Notes: generated from the sequence alone by a model not told the origin. 64,000 bases of DNA from an uncultured Mycoplasmatota bacterium (GCA_947165285.1 CAMUZS010000002.1:90302-154301), one strand, 5' to 3'; counted from the stretch's first letter, positions 18,530 to 27,687 are shown. A program made the numbers and translations.

Positions 18530-19099
18530 ATGAACATTATTCCAACAATAATTGAAAAGACAAGTAATAAAGAATATGCCTATGATTTATACTCTAGATT
18601 ACTAAAAGATAGAATAATATTTATAACAGGTGAAATAAATTCTTATATGTCAAATATTATTGTTAGTGAGTTATTATATTTAGATAGTTTAAATCATGAA
18701 GATATATCTATATATATAAATTCTCCAGGTGGAGAAATAACTTCAGGATTAGCAATATATGATACAATGAATTTTATTAAAAGTGATGTTAAAACAATAT
18801 GTGTAGGTATGGCTGCATCAATGGGAGCATTTATTTTATCATCTGGTACAAAAGGAAAAAGATATTCTTTACCAAATGGGGAAATTATGATTCATCAACC
18901 ACTAGGTGGTGCTGAAGGTAAAGCATCCGATATAAAAATAGCTGCTGAACATATATTAAAAATAAAAAGCAAGATGAATAAAATTCTTGCTAAAAATACT
19001 AATCAATCATTAAGTAAAATTACAAAAGATACAGAATGTGATCATTTTCTAGATGCAAATGATGCTTTAAAATATGGAATAATTGATAAAATTATTTAG
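18530..19099 (+). CDS. clpP: ATP-dependent Clp protease proteolytic subunit
   Basis: A 189-residue ClpP serine peptidase that forms the 14-mer chamber fed by Clp ATPases. The catalytic Ser is in [13 protein letters not shown], the His in [10 protein letters not shown], the Asp in [28 protein letters not shown] forms the oxyanion strand. Start set at the ATG at 18530, eleven bases after AGGTGA; the in-frame GTG at 18521 is part of that site. No CtsR- or CIRCE-like box was seen upstream. It ends overlapping the convergent next gene by eight bases. Confidence 0.96.
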   Translation: MNIIPTIIEKTSNKEYAYDLYSRLLKDRIIFITGEINSYMSNIIVSELLYLDSLNHEDISIYINSPGGEITSGLAIYDTMNFIKSDVKTICVGMAASMGAFILSSGTKGKRYSLPNGEIMIHQPLGGAEGKASDIKIAAEHILKIKSKMNKILAKNTNQSLSKITKDTECDHFLDANDALKYGIIDKII

Positions 19100-19955
19100 T
19101 TAATTTTCTCTTATAAGAATCTAATATACTATTTAATTCATCAAAATTTAAATAGGAATCATAAAATTTATCAATTAAATCATATGAAATATTATCACTA
19201 TGAATTAATTCTTTTATATATTCAAGTTCTTCAATGGAATAATCTTGTTTAAAATCAATACTAGTTATAATTTCCATAATTAAATAATTTAATGATATCA
19301 TTGATAATTTTTCATAATTATTAGAATAGTATTCTAAATAAGCAGTGCTCTTACCATCTAAATCAATAAGTTTAGGTTTCATATCTAAACCAAGTAAAAT
19401 ATTTGCATTATTCTTTGAAATAAAATTTACTTTATCTCTTTGAGAAACATCAATAGGATATATATAATTATCAATTAATTCTTTAATCTTAATTATTAAA
19501 TTATTACATATTTTTTTTCTAATTGGTAAAGGAAAATAATTACTTAAATAAATACCACCAAAAGATTTAATATATTTTAATTCACAACCCATTACTCTGT
19601 TATCAACATAAATTAAATTAGTAGGTAATACAGATAAAGAAATATCTTTTTGTCTTTCTATAGCTCTAATCAAAGCCATTTCTCTAGATAATTTAACCCC
19701 ATCTTTATCATAGTATAGTGTAATATTATATAATTTTTTATATTTTAAATCCTTATAATTTCTAATGTTAACACCATCATTATCAAGTATTGGTTCAGTA
19801 ATAGAAACAGTCCTTTCTTCACTATGATGATAAAATTTATAGCATTTATTATTTCCTATATAATAAACTATACCATCGCTTCCTTCACCAATTTTTTTCT
19901 TATTATTTTTTATATATTCATAGTCATTACTAGTTAAATAAATTGCATTATCCAT
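19092..19955 (-). CDS. Protein-kinase-like protein of unknown substrate
   Basis: A 287-residue protein whose N-terminus reads as a nucleotide loop of a eukaryotic-like kinase ([20 protein letters not shown], then CYKFY with a likely ATP-binding Lys) and which has [12 protein letters not shown] late in the sequence, where kinases carry the DFG-type metal motif. No HRD motif is evident, so it may be an atypical kinase or a pseudokinase. Start chosen at 19955 after AAGGG; the longer frame starts at a TTG. Convergent with clpP. A second protein with the same glycine-loop style (IGEGAYGIVYRI) occurs at 50025-51170. Confidence 0.5.
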   Translation of the reverse strand: MDNAIYLTSNDYEYIKNNKKKIGEGSDGIVYYIGNNKCYKFYHHSEERTVSITEPILDNDGVNIRNYKDLKYKKLYNITLYYDKDGVKLSREMALIRAIERQKDISLSVLPTNLIYVDNRVMGCELKYIKSFGGIYLSNYFPLPIRKKICNNLIIKIKELIDNYIYPIDVSQRDKVNFISKNNANILLGLDMKPKLIDLDGKSTAYLEYYSNNYEKLSMISLNYLIMEIITSIDFKQDYSIEELEYIKELIHSDNISYDLIDKFYDSYLNFDELNSILDSYKRKLTK

Positions 19956-20013
19956 AGTTGCCCTTCTTTCCAAGTAGATATTATATTAAAAAAAAAATTA
20001 AAAACAAATAAAA

Positions 20014-20037
20014 AAAGTTAATTTATACATTAACTTT
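20014..20037 (-). terminator. Terminator of the XRE gene
   Basis: Arms AAAGTTAAT (20014-20022) and ATTAACTTT (20029-20037), six-base loop, followed by TTTTTATTT on the minus strand; overlaps the stop codon. Confidence 0.75.
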
Positions 20038-20575
20038 ACATTATACATAAAATAAAACCAGTTATTACAAAAATAAAAGCAAATATTAAAAGTAAACCAT
20101 ATTCTTTATATTTATTCTTTTCTTCAAATAAATTTGCTTTTTCCAACCCCTCTGTAAAAGCACAAAAACAAAGCATAAATATTAATACCATAAATATAAA
20201 ATTTCCATCCTTAGAACTCATATTATATTTAAATAATATTACTTCAATAAAACATAAACAAAGACATACAAATATTGCAGCAAATACATTAAAAATATTT
20301 TTATATTTATAATTCTTTTTTAACAAATATTTTAAATCTTCTTCACTTTGTTTTTTATTATCTTTAGTTATTTTATAACCTAAAATAAACTCGTCAAATG
20401 ACAAATTTAATTCTTTAGATAATAATAATATTGAACTAAAAGAAGGTCTACTTATATTTTTTTCCCATTTAGTAATAGTTAATTTAGTAACACCTAATTT
20501 TTGTGCTAATTCTTCTTTAGATAATTTATTATCTATTCTACATTTTTTAATTAATTCTCCTAAGTTCTCTTTCAT
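20036..20575 (-). CDS. XRE-family helix-turn-helix membrane protein
   Basis: A 179-residue protein. Residues 3-65 form an XRE helix-turn-helix (LGELIKKCRIDNKLSKEELA, then GVTKLTITKWEKNISRPS), followed by a charged linker and three hydrophobic stretches at about 97-117, 125-142 and 158-179. This membrane-tethered HTH layout is common in Bacillota and usually unassigned. RBS GGAGAT lies ahead of the ATG. No partner gene is evident; it has its own terminator. Confidence 0.75.
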   Translation of the reverse strand: MKENLGELIKKCRIDNKLSKEELAQKLGVTKLTITKWEKNISRPSFSSILLLSKELNLSFDEFILGYKITKDNKKQSEEDLKYLLKKNYKYKNIFNVFAAIFVCLCLCFIEVILFKYNMSSKDGNFIFMVLIFMLCFCAFTEGLEKANLFEEKNKYKEYGLLLIFAFIFVITGFILCIM

Positions 20576-20612
20576 TTATATCTCCATCCTTTTGATATTA
20601 TATCATATATAA

Positions 20613-21545
20613 TTAATTATTACTTCTATTTTTATTTTTATTTACTAACTCTTTAACTTTTCTAAAATAATGATTAATACCAGATTTAGTAATGTTTTTA
20701 TTAGTTTCTAAAGAAACAATTGATGCTAATTCTTGTAAAGATACTTCTGGATATTTTAGTCTATAACTTAATACTTCTTGAATTCTTTCATCTAATAAAT
20801 CTAATAAGTCATTTTCTTTTAAATAATTAATATCATCTATTTGTTTCAAACCAGTTCTAATAACCTTTTCTTGATTAGCTAAATCAACATTATTAAGACG
20901 ATTAACCATATTCTTATGATCTCTATATATTCTTATGTCTTCAAAATAAAATAATGCATTTATAGTATTAAACATTTTTAAAATATCACTTATCATTTCT
21001 GCTTGTTTAATATAAATCATATATTTATTATTTCTTTTTAATACTTTAGCTTCCAATTTAAAATTCTTTAATAATTTGCTTATATATATAGCATCTTTTT
21101 TATATGAAACTACAAATTCTAAATGATAACCACCCTTTTTTGGATCACTAATACTACCACATGCTAAAAATAATCCCTTCAAAAAAGATATCTTATCTTC
21201 ATCAGAATCTAAAAAGTAATCTTCTGGCATAGTTAATTTATTATCTTTAATAATATTTAGTTTTTCCAAAATTTCATTTACTTTTTCATTTATAATTAAA
21301 ATATATATTTGCTTAATTCTAAATCTTTTTTGAATACGTATTTGAATTTGAGGTTTTATCATAAATAATGACTTAAACATTTTATATATACATCTAGCAA
21401 CATGAGCATTTTCCATTACTATAGTTATTTTATTATCTTTAATTTTACCAGCATATCTAATAAATGATGATAATTCCACTAAAGTCGTAATGTAATCTTC
21501 ATTAAGTCTTGATAACTCTTCTTTGACTTGCATAGTAAAAGTCAT
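20613..21545 (-). CDS. whiA: DNA-binding protein WhiA
   Basis: A 310-residue WhiA: an N-terminal LAGLIDADG-like region (FLKGLFLACGSISDPKKGGY) and a C-terminal helix-turn-helix (YPEVSLQELASIVS, ITKSGINHYFRKVKEL). WhiA binds DNA and affects division and chromosome segregation in Bacillus. Start taken at 21545 (MTFTMQVKEEL) after TTGGTGA; the longer frame adds five codons from an alternative start. In most Bacillota it follows rapZ and ybhK/yvcK; here it lies alone next to the ftsEX operon. Confidence 0.93.
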   Translation of the reverse strand: MTFTMQVKEELSRLNEDYITTLVELSSFIRYAGKIKDNKITIVMENAHVARCIYKMFKSLFMIKPQIQIRIQKRFRIKQIYILIINEKVNEILEKLNIIKDNKLTMPEDYFLDSDEDKISFLKGLFLACGSISDPKKGGYHLEFVVSYKKDAIYISKLLKNFKLEAKVLKRNNKYMIYIKQAEMISDILKMFNTINALFYFEDIRIYRDHKNMVNRLNNVDLANQEKVIRTGLKQIDDINYLKENDLLDLLDERIQEVLSYRLKYPEVSLQELASIVSLETNKNITKSGINHYFRKVKELVNKNKNRSNN

Positions 21546-21592
21546 AATAATCACCAACAAAATAATAACATAAAAAATATTAAAATTAAAAT

Positions 21593-21625
21593 AAAAATAA
21601 TCTATATTAAAATATAGACTATTTT
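21593..21625 (-). terminator. Terminator of the ftsE-ftsX-M23 operon
   Basis: TCTATATT (21601-21608) pairs with AATATAGA (21611-21618), flanked by A- and T-rich arms, directly downstream of the M23 gene; T-rich on the minus strand. Confidence 0.6.
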
Positions 21626-21627
21626 TA

Positions 21628-22842
21628 TTATCTTTTATACCAATAAACTCCTTTTGAAGGGAATCCAGTTTTCATTGGATCTATCATATGAGAAATAAAT
21701 GATGACCATGTATGATAATCTACATGATACCATCCAGTAGAAATACCATAATGTAAATGAGCACCATAAGCACATCTATCATATCCAGATTTTGAATAAT
21801 GAGTTGATGTTGAATATCCACCAACTGTTCCTAAAACTGTATCAGTAGTTACTATTTGATTCAATTTAACTTTTATTTCTAACATATGTGCATATACTAA
21901 AGTATATTTTTGACCATTAACTGTTACATGTAAATAAACCATATTTCCACCACAATTAGATCTATGAGTTATAGCTGCAACTCTACCTGCAGCTGAAGCA
22001 TATTCTGGAGTTCCTTCAGCATTACCAGAAATATCAATACCTGGATGGAAAGCATTATCAAACGTTCTATATCCAAATAATGATGAAACCCTTCCCTTAA
22101 CAGTAGGTTTTCTCCATCCAAAACTTTGTGGATCATTTGTACATGTTGATAAAGCTTGAGTTTCACTCTCACATATTGACTTATAATATTTAATAGTTTC
22201 TTCTTGAGCTCTAATTTGTGAATCAATATCTTCAGCTATTTCATCTATAGCTTCCATTTGATCATTTAATTCATCCAATGCATTAGAATAAGTAGTTATA
22301 GCACTAGATAATTGATTATCTTTTTCATTTAATTCTACTTGTAAATTTTGTTTTTCAACAATTAAATTCTTTAAAGTAGTAATTTTATTTTTATAATAAT
22401 CTGTTACTCTTTCAACAGCTTTTATTCTCATAATTAATTCAGTAGTTGAAGAAGCATCAGTTACATATTCTAAATAATTATTATTTTTTGAAGATACTTG
22501 ATAATACTTTAATACATTATCAAAATCAACTTTAGCTTTACTAATTGATTCTTCAGATTCACTAATTTTATTTTTAGCATCTTCTACTTCACCTTTAATA
22601 TTTTCTTTTTCTTGGTATGCTTTATATATACTATTTTTCTTTGCATTAATTTCACTTTGTGTTTGAGCTTTTGCACTAGCTTGCTTTTGTTTTTGTGCTT
22701 GAAGTTCCGCTAATTGTTCTTTTAATTCCACAATATTATTAGCTTTCTTTGCTTGAACCATATCAGGATATATAAAATATCCAAATATAAATAACAAAGA
22801 TAATAAAACTCTACTAATAATACTAATTGCTCTTTTCATCAT
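21628..22842 (-). CDS. EnvC/PcsB-like M23 murein hydrolase with coiled coil
   Basis: A 404-residue secreted hydrolase: membrane segment about 7-27, a long coiled coil about 35-230 (LKEQLAELQAQKQKQASAKA), then an M23 LytM domain about 255-395 with zinc ligands in FHPGIDISG (HxxxD), VYAHML and AHLHYGIST (HxH). Its start overlaps ftsX by four bases (ATGA), so it is produced with FtsEX. In E. coli (EnvC) and Streptococcus (PcsB) FtsEX drives a coiled-coil hydrolase or activator at the septum; here the LytM residues look intact, so it is likely a hydrolase itself. Confidence 0.9.
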   Translation of the reverse strand: MMKRAISIISRVLLSLLFIFGYFIYPDMVQAKKANNIVELKEQLAELQAQKQKQASAKAQTQSEINAKKNSIYKAYQEKENIKGEVEDAKNKISESEESISKAKVDFDNVLKYYQVSSKNNNYLEYVTDASSTTELIMRIKAVERVTDYYKNKITTLKNLIVEKQNLQVELNEKDNQLSSAITTYSNALDELNDQMEAIDEIAEDIDSQIRAQEETIKYYKSICESETQALSTCTNDPQSFGWRKPTVKGRVSSLFGYRTFDNAFHPGIDISGNAEGTPEYASAAGRVAAITHRSNCGGNMVYLHVTVNGQKYTLVYAHMLEIKVKLNQIVTTDTVLGTVGGYSTSTHYSKSGYDRCAYGAHLHYGISTGWYHVDYHTWSSFISHMIDPMKTGFPSKGVYWYKR

Positions 22843-23732
22843 ATCTTCAAATACTTTCTAACTGCATGCCAGCTACCAACCATACCAACAGCACCACCAA
22901 TGGCTACTAATATTAAAGATACATATACTAATAATTCATTAGGTTTAACAAGTTCAATCATATGTGAAAATAAATATCCATCAAAATGATCATATACAAT
23001 TATATATGAATATATTGCAATTAACACTGGAATAATAGATCCTATTAATCCTAAAAATAATCCTTCAAATTCAAATGGCAATTTAATTGCTGTATTTGAT
23101 GTACCTACAAGTCTCATTATTTCAATTTCATTTCTTCTTGAATAAATAGTTAATTTTATAGTATTGCTTATTAAAAATGCTGTTACTAATATTAAGGCAA
23201 CTACAATAACTAACATAGCCTTTTCAATAACCTTAAATATAATTAATAACTGATCAACACTATCTTTTCCATAATTAGCAGATTCTACACCTTCTAATTC
23301 AGATATAGCATTAGTAGTAGCATTTAAATCAGAAGAATTTTTTACCTTAACCAAAATTGAATCATAAAGTGGATTACTATCCATTTCCTTTATAACATCT
23401 TCTAAACCAGTTAAAGATTGTTCCATTTCTTTTTTCCAATCATCCTTAGATTTAAACTCTAAAGAATCAAAACTAGCCATATGTTTAATTTCTTTTTCTA
23501 TTTCATTTTTTCTATTTTCATCAACATCTTGTTTTAAATAAACTACAATTGATAATTCTTTTTCTATATTTTGGGTAAAATGATTAACATTTGATGATAA
23601 AGCAAGTGAGATAGCTACTAATATTAAAGTAATAGCAATACAAGCAATAGATGCTATTGATAAACTAAAGTTTCTAAAAACACTTTTAAAAGCATCACGA
23701 ATACTTCTTACTAAAATTCTAATTGCTCTCAT
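22839..23732 (-). CDS. ftsX: Cell division protein FtsX
   Basis: A 297-residue FtsX: first membrane segment about 22-44, an extracytoplasmic domain about 45-165 (with VVYLKQDVDENRKNEIEKEI) that docks the hydrolase, and three further membrane segments at about 170-195, 220-245 and 265-290 (SRRNEIEIMRLVGTSNTAIK between them). Overlaps ftsE by 14 bases and the M23 gene by four. Stop is TGA. Confidence 0.95.
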   Translation of the reverse strand: MRAIRILVRSIRDAFKSVFRNFSLSIASIACIAITLILVAISLALSSNVNHFTQNIEKELSIVVYLKQDVDENRKNEIEKEIKHMASFDSLEFKSKDDWKKEMEQSLTGLEDVIKEMDSNPLYDSILVKVKNSSDLNATTNAISELEGVESANYGKDSVDQLLIIFKVIEKAMLVIVVALILVTAFLISNTIKLTIYSRRNEIEIMRLVGTSNTAIKLPFEFEGLFLGLIGSIIPVLIAIYSYIIVYDHFDGYLFSHMIELVKPNELLVYVSLILVAIGGAVGMVGSWHAVRKYLKI

Positions 23733-24420
23733 GAACCTTATAACTTCCTTTCATTTTATCACTTACTTTAATACCATTTTCTATTGTTATTACTCTTTTT
23801 TTCATTCTATTTACAATATCTTTATCATGTGTAGCCATAACCACTGTAGTTTTTAATTCCTTATTGATTTTTTCTATTACATCCATTATTTCTTTAGAAG
23901 TATCAGGATCTAAATTACCAGTAGGTTCATCACAAATTAACAATTTAGGATTATTTACAATAGCTCTAGCAATACAAACTCTTTGTTGTTCTCCACCTGA
24001 TAATTGATTTGGAAATGATCTTGTCTTATCCTTTAACCCAACGTGTTCTAATGCCTCCATTACCTTAGGTTTAATTTCAGATCCTTTTAAACCTAATGTA
24101 TTTAATCCATAAGCTACATTTTCATATACTGTTAATTTTGGTAATAATTTAAAATCTTGAAAAACTACTCCTAGTTTTCTTCTTAATTTATAAACTTTTG
24201 AATTACGTAATTTTGCAACATTTATTCCACCAACTATAACCATACCTTTAGTAGGTTTTTCTTCTCTATATAATAATTTAATTAATGTTGATTTACCTGA
24301 TGCAGTTGTACCTATAATAAATACAAATTCTCCTCTATCAATTTCTAAATCTAAATCAGCAATACCTGTAACTCCATTTTTATAAACTTTTGAACATTTT
24401 TTTATATCAATAAATTTCAT
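23719..24420 (-). CDS. ftsE: Cell division ATP-binding protein FtsE
   Basis: A 233-residue ABC ATPase with Walker A IIGTTASGKSTL, Q-loop VVFQDFKLLP, signature NQLSGGEQQRVCIARA, Walker B LLICDEPTGNLDP and the H-loop VMATHDKD. With FtsX it couples ATP hydrolysis at the division site to peptidoglycan cleavage. The Walker A has TTAS where SGAG is usual; the pattern GxxxxGKS still holds. Confidence 0.95.
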   Translation of the reverse strand: MKFIDIKKCSKVYKNGVTGIADLDLEIDRGEFVFIIGTTASGKSTLIKLLYREEKPTKGMVIVGGINVAKLRNSKVYKLRRKLGVVFQDFKLLPKLTVYENVAYGLNTLGLKGSEIKPKVMEALEHVGLKDKTRSFPNQLSGGEQQRVCIARAIVNNPKLLICDEPTGNLDPDTSKEIMDVIEKINKELKTTVVMATHDKDIVNRMKKRVITIENGIKVSDKMKGSYKVHESN

Positions 24421-24447
24421 TGATTACCTTCACCTCATATCATAAAA

Positions 24448-24456
24448 ATTATAACA
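24448..24456 (-). promoter_or_regulatory. Extended -10 promoter of the ftsE operon
   Basis: On the minus strand TG-T-TATAAT lies 28 bases upstream of the ftsE start, with no convincing -35 box. Confidence 0.4.
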
Positions 24457-24467
24457 AATAATATATA

Positions 24468-25352
24468 TTAAATAAATGGCAAATTTTTCCTCTTAACTCC
24501 ACCACTTACTTCATAACAATCACATACAGCAAAAAAAGCATTTTCATCTATATTTAATATAGCTTCTTTAATTCTATAATAATCTCTTGTCGATACTACT
24601 ACCATAAGCATTTCTCTTTGTTCATTATTATATCCACCTTCAGTATCAAGTATAGTAATACCTGTTTTCAATTCATTTATAATATATTTTTGAATATCTT
24701 TATATTTTTTTGAATATATGAAAAACATTTTACTGTCAGATATTCCAATAACAATTCTATCAACTATTTCTGAACTAACAAGTAATATAATAATAGAATA
24801 AATAACAGTTTTTATTCCAAATATTAGACCACCACATAATACAACGATTCCATTACATAACAATGCAGATGATCCACTACTTAAATAAAAATACTTATTT
24901 ACTATTTTAATTAATATATCTCCACCACCAGTATTAAAACCAACCTTATAAATTAAACCAGTACCAAGTCCATATAATAATCCACTTAATAAAGCAATTA
25001 ATAAAATATTATCTATTTGAATATATGGAATGATTTTATCACATATAGAACCAGTTAAAGATATAAAAAATGGAAATAGTATTGATCCAATAACAGCTCT
25101 TCTTGTATCAGATTTTTCTAAAAATATTAAACTTATAAGTATTAAAAAGACATTAATAAATAAAACTAACATAACAGGTGATATATTAAATATTTTATTT
25201 AAAATAATAGATAAACCTGTAGAACCACCTAAAACAAAACTATTAGGAACAATAAATATATTATAATTAATAGCTAAAATAAATATACCTATTAAAAATA
25301 TAATAAATCTCATTACTAATTTTTCTTTTTTAATCTTTTGGATAATATTCAT
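24468..25352 (-). CDS. YitT family membrane protein (DUF161/DUF2179)
   Basis: A 294-residue YitT-type protein: five to six membrane segments over residues about 13-205 (with NIFIVPNSFVLGGSTGLSII and GTGLIYKVGFNTGGGDIL typical of the family) and a C-terminal cytoplasmic DUF2179-like domain about 215-294 (GITILDTEGGYNNEQREMLM). Molecular function is unknown across the family. Confidence 0.88.
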   Translation of the reverse strand: MNIIQKIKKEKLVMRFIIFLIGIFILAINYNIFIVPNSFVLGGSTGLSIILNKIFNISPVMLVLFINVFLILISLIFLEKSDTRRAVIGSILFPFFISLTGSICDKIIPYIQIDNILLIALLSGLLYGLGTGLIYKVGFNTGGGDILIKIVNKYFYLSSGSSALLCNGIVVLCGGLIFGIKTVIYSIIILLVSSEIVDRIVIGISDSKMFFIYSKKYKDIQKYIINELKTGITILDTEGGYNNEQREMLMVVVSTRDYYRIKEAILNIDENAFFAVCDCYEVSGGVKRKNLPFI

Positions 25353-25424
25353 ACACTTACCACCTATTATATTGATTATACAATATTTTTTTAATTTTGC
25401 ATATTATTAATTGAGGTGTAAAAA

Positions 25425-25688
25425 ATGAATGGTACATTTTATTCTAATCCAACATTTCCAGGTGAACTAAATAATGAAGAATTAAGAGATAATAAAGACT
25501 CAATCAAAATAAATAATTTAGGAAAAATAATAACAGTATTTACAAAATTTGAAAAAGAATTTACTGGAACAATTGAAGGAATTACAAATAATTATATTTT
25601 AATATCAAATGCAGAAAATAAAGAATACTATCTTATAATGATTAATAATATAAACTATATATCTAGCAAAGAAAAAATAGATATTTAA
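25425..25688 (+). CDS. GerQ-like small protein
   Basis: An 87-residue protein whose residues about 29-82 follow the pattern of the spore coat protein GerQ: a stretch NNLGKIITVFTKFE, then FTGTIEGITNNYILISN and EYYLIMINNINYISS, as in GerQ's NRGKxATVYxTFE ... GIIExxGxDHIILSD ... YLLLMVYLDYI. This is recognition from memory, without alignment. The N-terminal 28 residues are shorter than GerQ's glutamine-rich region, which is cross-linked in Bacillus. AGGTG precedes the ATG. If right, it is a spore gene homologue in a lineage with a degenerate Spo0A. Confidence 0.5.
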   Translation: MNGTFYSNPTFPGELNNEELRDNKDSIKINNLGKIITVFTKFEKEFTGTIEGITNNYILISNAENKEYYLIMINNINYISSKEKIDI

Positions 25689-26173
25689 TAATAAATATCT
25701 ATTTCATTTTTTAATGTTGACTTATCACCATGACCTGGATATATTATTGTATCCAAAGGATATTTAAAGATCTTTTCTAAAGATTTTTTCATATCACCTA
25801 CACTACCAGTTGGTAAATCCATTCTACCTATACTATTATGAAATAAAAAATCTCCAGTAAACATAATATTATAATCTTTAAAATAATATGTTTTAGAATC
25901 ACTAGTATGACCAGGTGTTGAAATAACTTCAAAATTAAAACCATCAATGTTATAATCATTTTCATTTAATTTATACATTTTTTTAAAATCTTCTAATGCA
26001 CCTATATGATCATCATGATAATGTGTTATTAATATACCAACAACATCACATTCAATATTAGATTTTATTTTTTCAAATTCAGCACCAGGATCAATAATAA
26101 TACATTTATTATTATCCTCTAAAATATAACAATTTTCTTCCAACAATCCAACAACAACAGTTTTTAATTTCAT
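25685..26173 (-). CDS. Metallo-beta-lactamase fold hydrolase (glyoxalase II-like)
   Basis: A 162-residue MBL-fold protein. The metal motif HxHxDH is at residues 51-56 (THYHDDHIGAL), a second His in STPGHTSDS, Asp in MFTGDFLF and the last His in YPGHGDKS. Shorter than the usual 200-residue YqgX/GloB-like enzymes; it lacks a separate C-terminal domain. Physiological substrate unknown, thioester hydrolysis by family analogy. It overlaps the convergent GerQ-like gene by four bases. Confidence 0.88.
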   Translation of the reverse strand: MKLKTVVVGLLEENCYILEDNNKCIIIDPGAEFEKIKSNIECDVVGILITHYHDDHIGALEDFKKMYKLNENDYNIDGFNFEVISTPGHTSDSKTYYFKDYNIMFTGDFLFHNSIGRMDLPTGSVGDMKKSLEKIFKYPLDTIIYPGHGDKSTLKNEIDIYY

Positions 26174-26224
26174 ATTAAATCACCAATATTATATTACAAT
26201 TATTTCTCTATATTGTAAATTATA

Positions 26225-26233
26225 TGTTATAAT
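26225..26233 (+). promoter_or_regulatory. Extended -10 promoter of the LemA-like gene
   Basis: TG-T-TATAAT, 17 bases before the start codon of the LemA-like gene. Confidence 0.4.
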
Positions 26234-26249
26234 CAAAATAGGTGATAGT

Positions 26250-26795
26250 ATGGATTTAATATATGCATTATTAATTATATTAATAATAGGATGTTTATTA
26301 ACAATTATTTATATTTTTTATTACAATAAATTACAAGATGTTAAATTAAAAATTGATGAAGCTGAATCAATTATAGATGAAAATTTAAGAAAAAAATATG
26401 ATATTATTGTTGATATAAAAAATATAATAGAAAATGAATTAAAAGACGAAAAAATATCATTCAAAGAAATTGAAGAATTAAAAAATGAAAATATATCTAA
26501 CTTTAATATGGATAGAAAACTAGATGAATTTCTTAATTTAATTGACAAAATTAAAAATGATTACGAAGTAATTAAAACAAATAAAGATATGATTGCATTT
26601 TTAAAAGATATTAAAAAAACTAATGAAAAATTAGATTCTGCTAAATCATTTTATAATACAAATATAACAGAATCAAATTCATTAGTAAGAAAATTTCCAT
26701 CTAATATAATAGCTAAATTTCATAATATAAAGATAAAACCATTTTTTGATAATAAAAATATGAATGATGATGATATTAATGATTTTAAATTATAA
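26250..26795 (+). CDS. LemA-like membrane-anchored protein
   Basis: A 181-residue protein with an N-terminal membrane segment (about 4-26) and a helical cytoplasmic or extracytoplasmic body. The end of the helical region, SAKSFYNTNITESNSLVRKF then PSNIIAKFHNIKIKPFF, matches the C-terminal signature of LemA-family proteins (YN..v..FPsn..a..f.fk...fF). Function of LemA proteins is unknown. AGGTGAT RBS precedes the ATG. It has a shared bidirectional terminator. Confidence 0.75.
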   Translation: MDLIYALLIILIIGCLLTIIYIFYYNKLQDVKLKIDEAESIIDENLRKKYDIIVDIKNIIENELKDEKISFKEIEELKNENISNFNMDRKLDEFLNLIDKIKNDYEVIKTNKDMIAFLKDIKKTNEKLDSAKSFYNTNITESNSLVRKFPSNIIAKFHNIKIKPFFDNKNMNDDDINDFKL

Positions 26796-26826
26796 ATAAT
26801 TGCTTAAAAAGCAATTATTTTTTTTC
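26795..26826. terminator. Bidirectional terminator between the LemA-like gene and the 44-aa gene
   Basis: AATAATTGC (26795-26803) pairs with GCAATTATT (26811-26819) and is followed by T8 on the plus strand; the stem begins at the LemA-like stop codon and ends at the stop of the convergent small gene. Confidence 0.8.
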
Positions 26827-26949
26827 TAAAGTAAGTCTTTTTGAATCATCATTTTTATTATCAATTTTTTCTTCTAATTCATGTAATTTTTGAAGCAATA
26901 ATAAAATTCTATCTTCTACATTTTCTATTCTTTCATTTAATTCATCCAT
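26815..26949 (-). CDS. 44-residue coiled-coil protein
   Basis: A short gene not long enough for usual ORF calls. It encodes a 44-residue, highly charged helix with leucine/isoleucine heptads (MDELNERIENVEDRILLLLQ then KLHELEEKIDN). It has a strong RBS (GGAGG, eight bases before the ATG) and a near-consensus promoter of its own. Likely an oligomeric coiled coil; function unknown. Confidence 0.75.
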   Translation of the reverse strand: MDELNERIENVEDRILLLLQKLHELEEKIDNKNDDSKRLTLEKK

Positions 26950-26971
26950 TATAAATTCCTCCGACTTATTA

Positions 26972-27000
26972 AATATAAATCATTAAATTTGAAATGTCAA
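26972..27000 (-). promoter_or_regulatory. Near-consensus promoter of the 44-aa gene
   Basis: On the minus strand TTGACA (26995-27000), 17-base spacer, TATATT (26972-26977); predicted start of transcription about 15 bases before the gene. It starts right after the ung stop codon. Confidence 0.75.
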
Positions 27001-27002
27001 TT

Positions 27003-27662
27003 TTATAATTTCCAATCAATTGGATCTATATTATTTTTCATTAAAAAATTATTTGTTTTAGAAAATGGCTTACTACCAAAAAATCCATAATTAGCACTAA
27101 ATGGCGATGGATGTGCACTTTCGATTACTAGGTGTTTAGAATTAGTAATAAGAGATTTTTTTATTCTTGCATTATTTCCCCATAGAATAAAAACTATTGG
27201 ATTTTTTTTAACATTTAATTTTTTAATTATATAATCAGTTAAAGGTTCCCAACCAATATTTTTATGAGAATTAGGACAATCTTTTTTTACAGTCAATACT
27301 GAGTTTAATAAAAGAACACCTTCTTTAGCCCATTTAGTTAAATCTCCACATTCAGGTGGCTTAATATTTAAATCATTATATAATTCTTTATATATATTTT
27401 TCAAAGAAGGTGGAATCTTAATATTTTTTTGAACTGAAAAAGATAAGCCATGTGCTTCTCCAACACCATGATATGGATCTTGTCCAACTATAACAACTTT
27501 AACATCTTTATATGGTGTTAATTTTAAAGCATTAAATATATTATCTTTTGAAGGATAAATAGTTTCTTTATCATATAGCTTAATTATATTATTATAAAAT
27601 TTTTTAAAATTTAAAGAATTAAAAACAACACTTAATTCCTCGTCCCAATCATTTCCTATCAT
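27003..27662 (-). CDS. ung: Uracil-DNA glycosylase (family 1)
   Basis: A 219-residue UDG that removes uracil from DNA. The catalytic water-activating loop GQDPYHGVGEAHGLSFSV and the minor-groove loop HPSPFSANYGFFGSKPFSK are complete, as is FILWGNNARIK. Standard length. Start at the ATG with AGGTG upstream. Confidence 0.97.
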   Translation of the reverse strand: MIGNDWDEELSVVFNSLNFKKFYNNIIKLYDKETIYPSKDNIFNALKLTPYKDVKVVIVGQDPYHGVGEAHGLSFSVQKNIKIPPSLKNIYKELYNDLNIKPPECGDLTKWAKEGVLLLNSVLTVKKDCPNSHKNIGWEPLTDYIIKKLNVKKNPIVFILWGNNARIKKSLITNSKHLVIESAHPSPFSANYGFFGSKPFSKTNNFLMKNNIDPIDWKL

Positions 27663-27687
27663 AAATATACACCTATTAATTATTATA

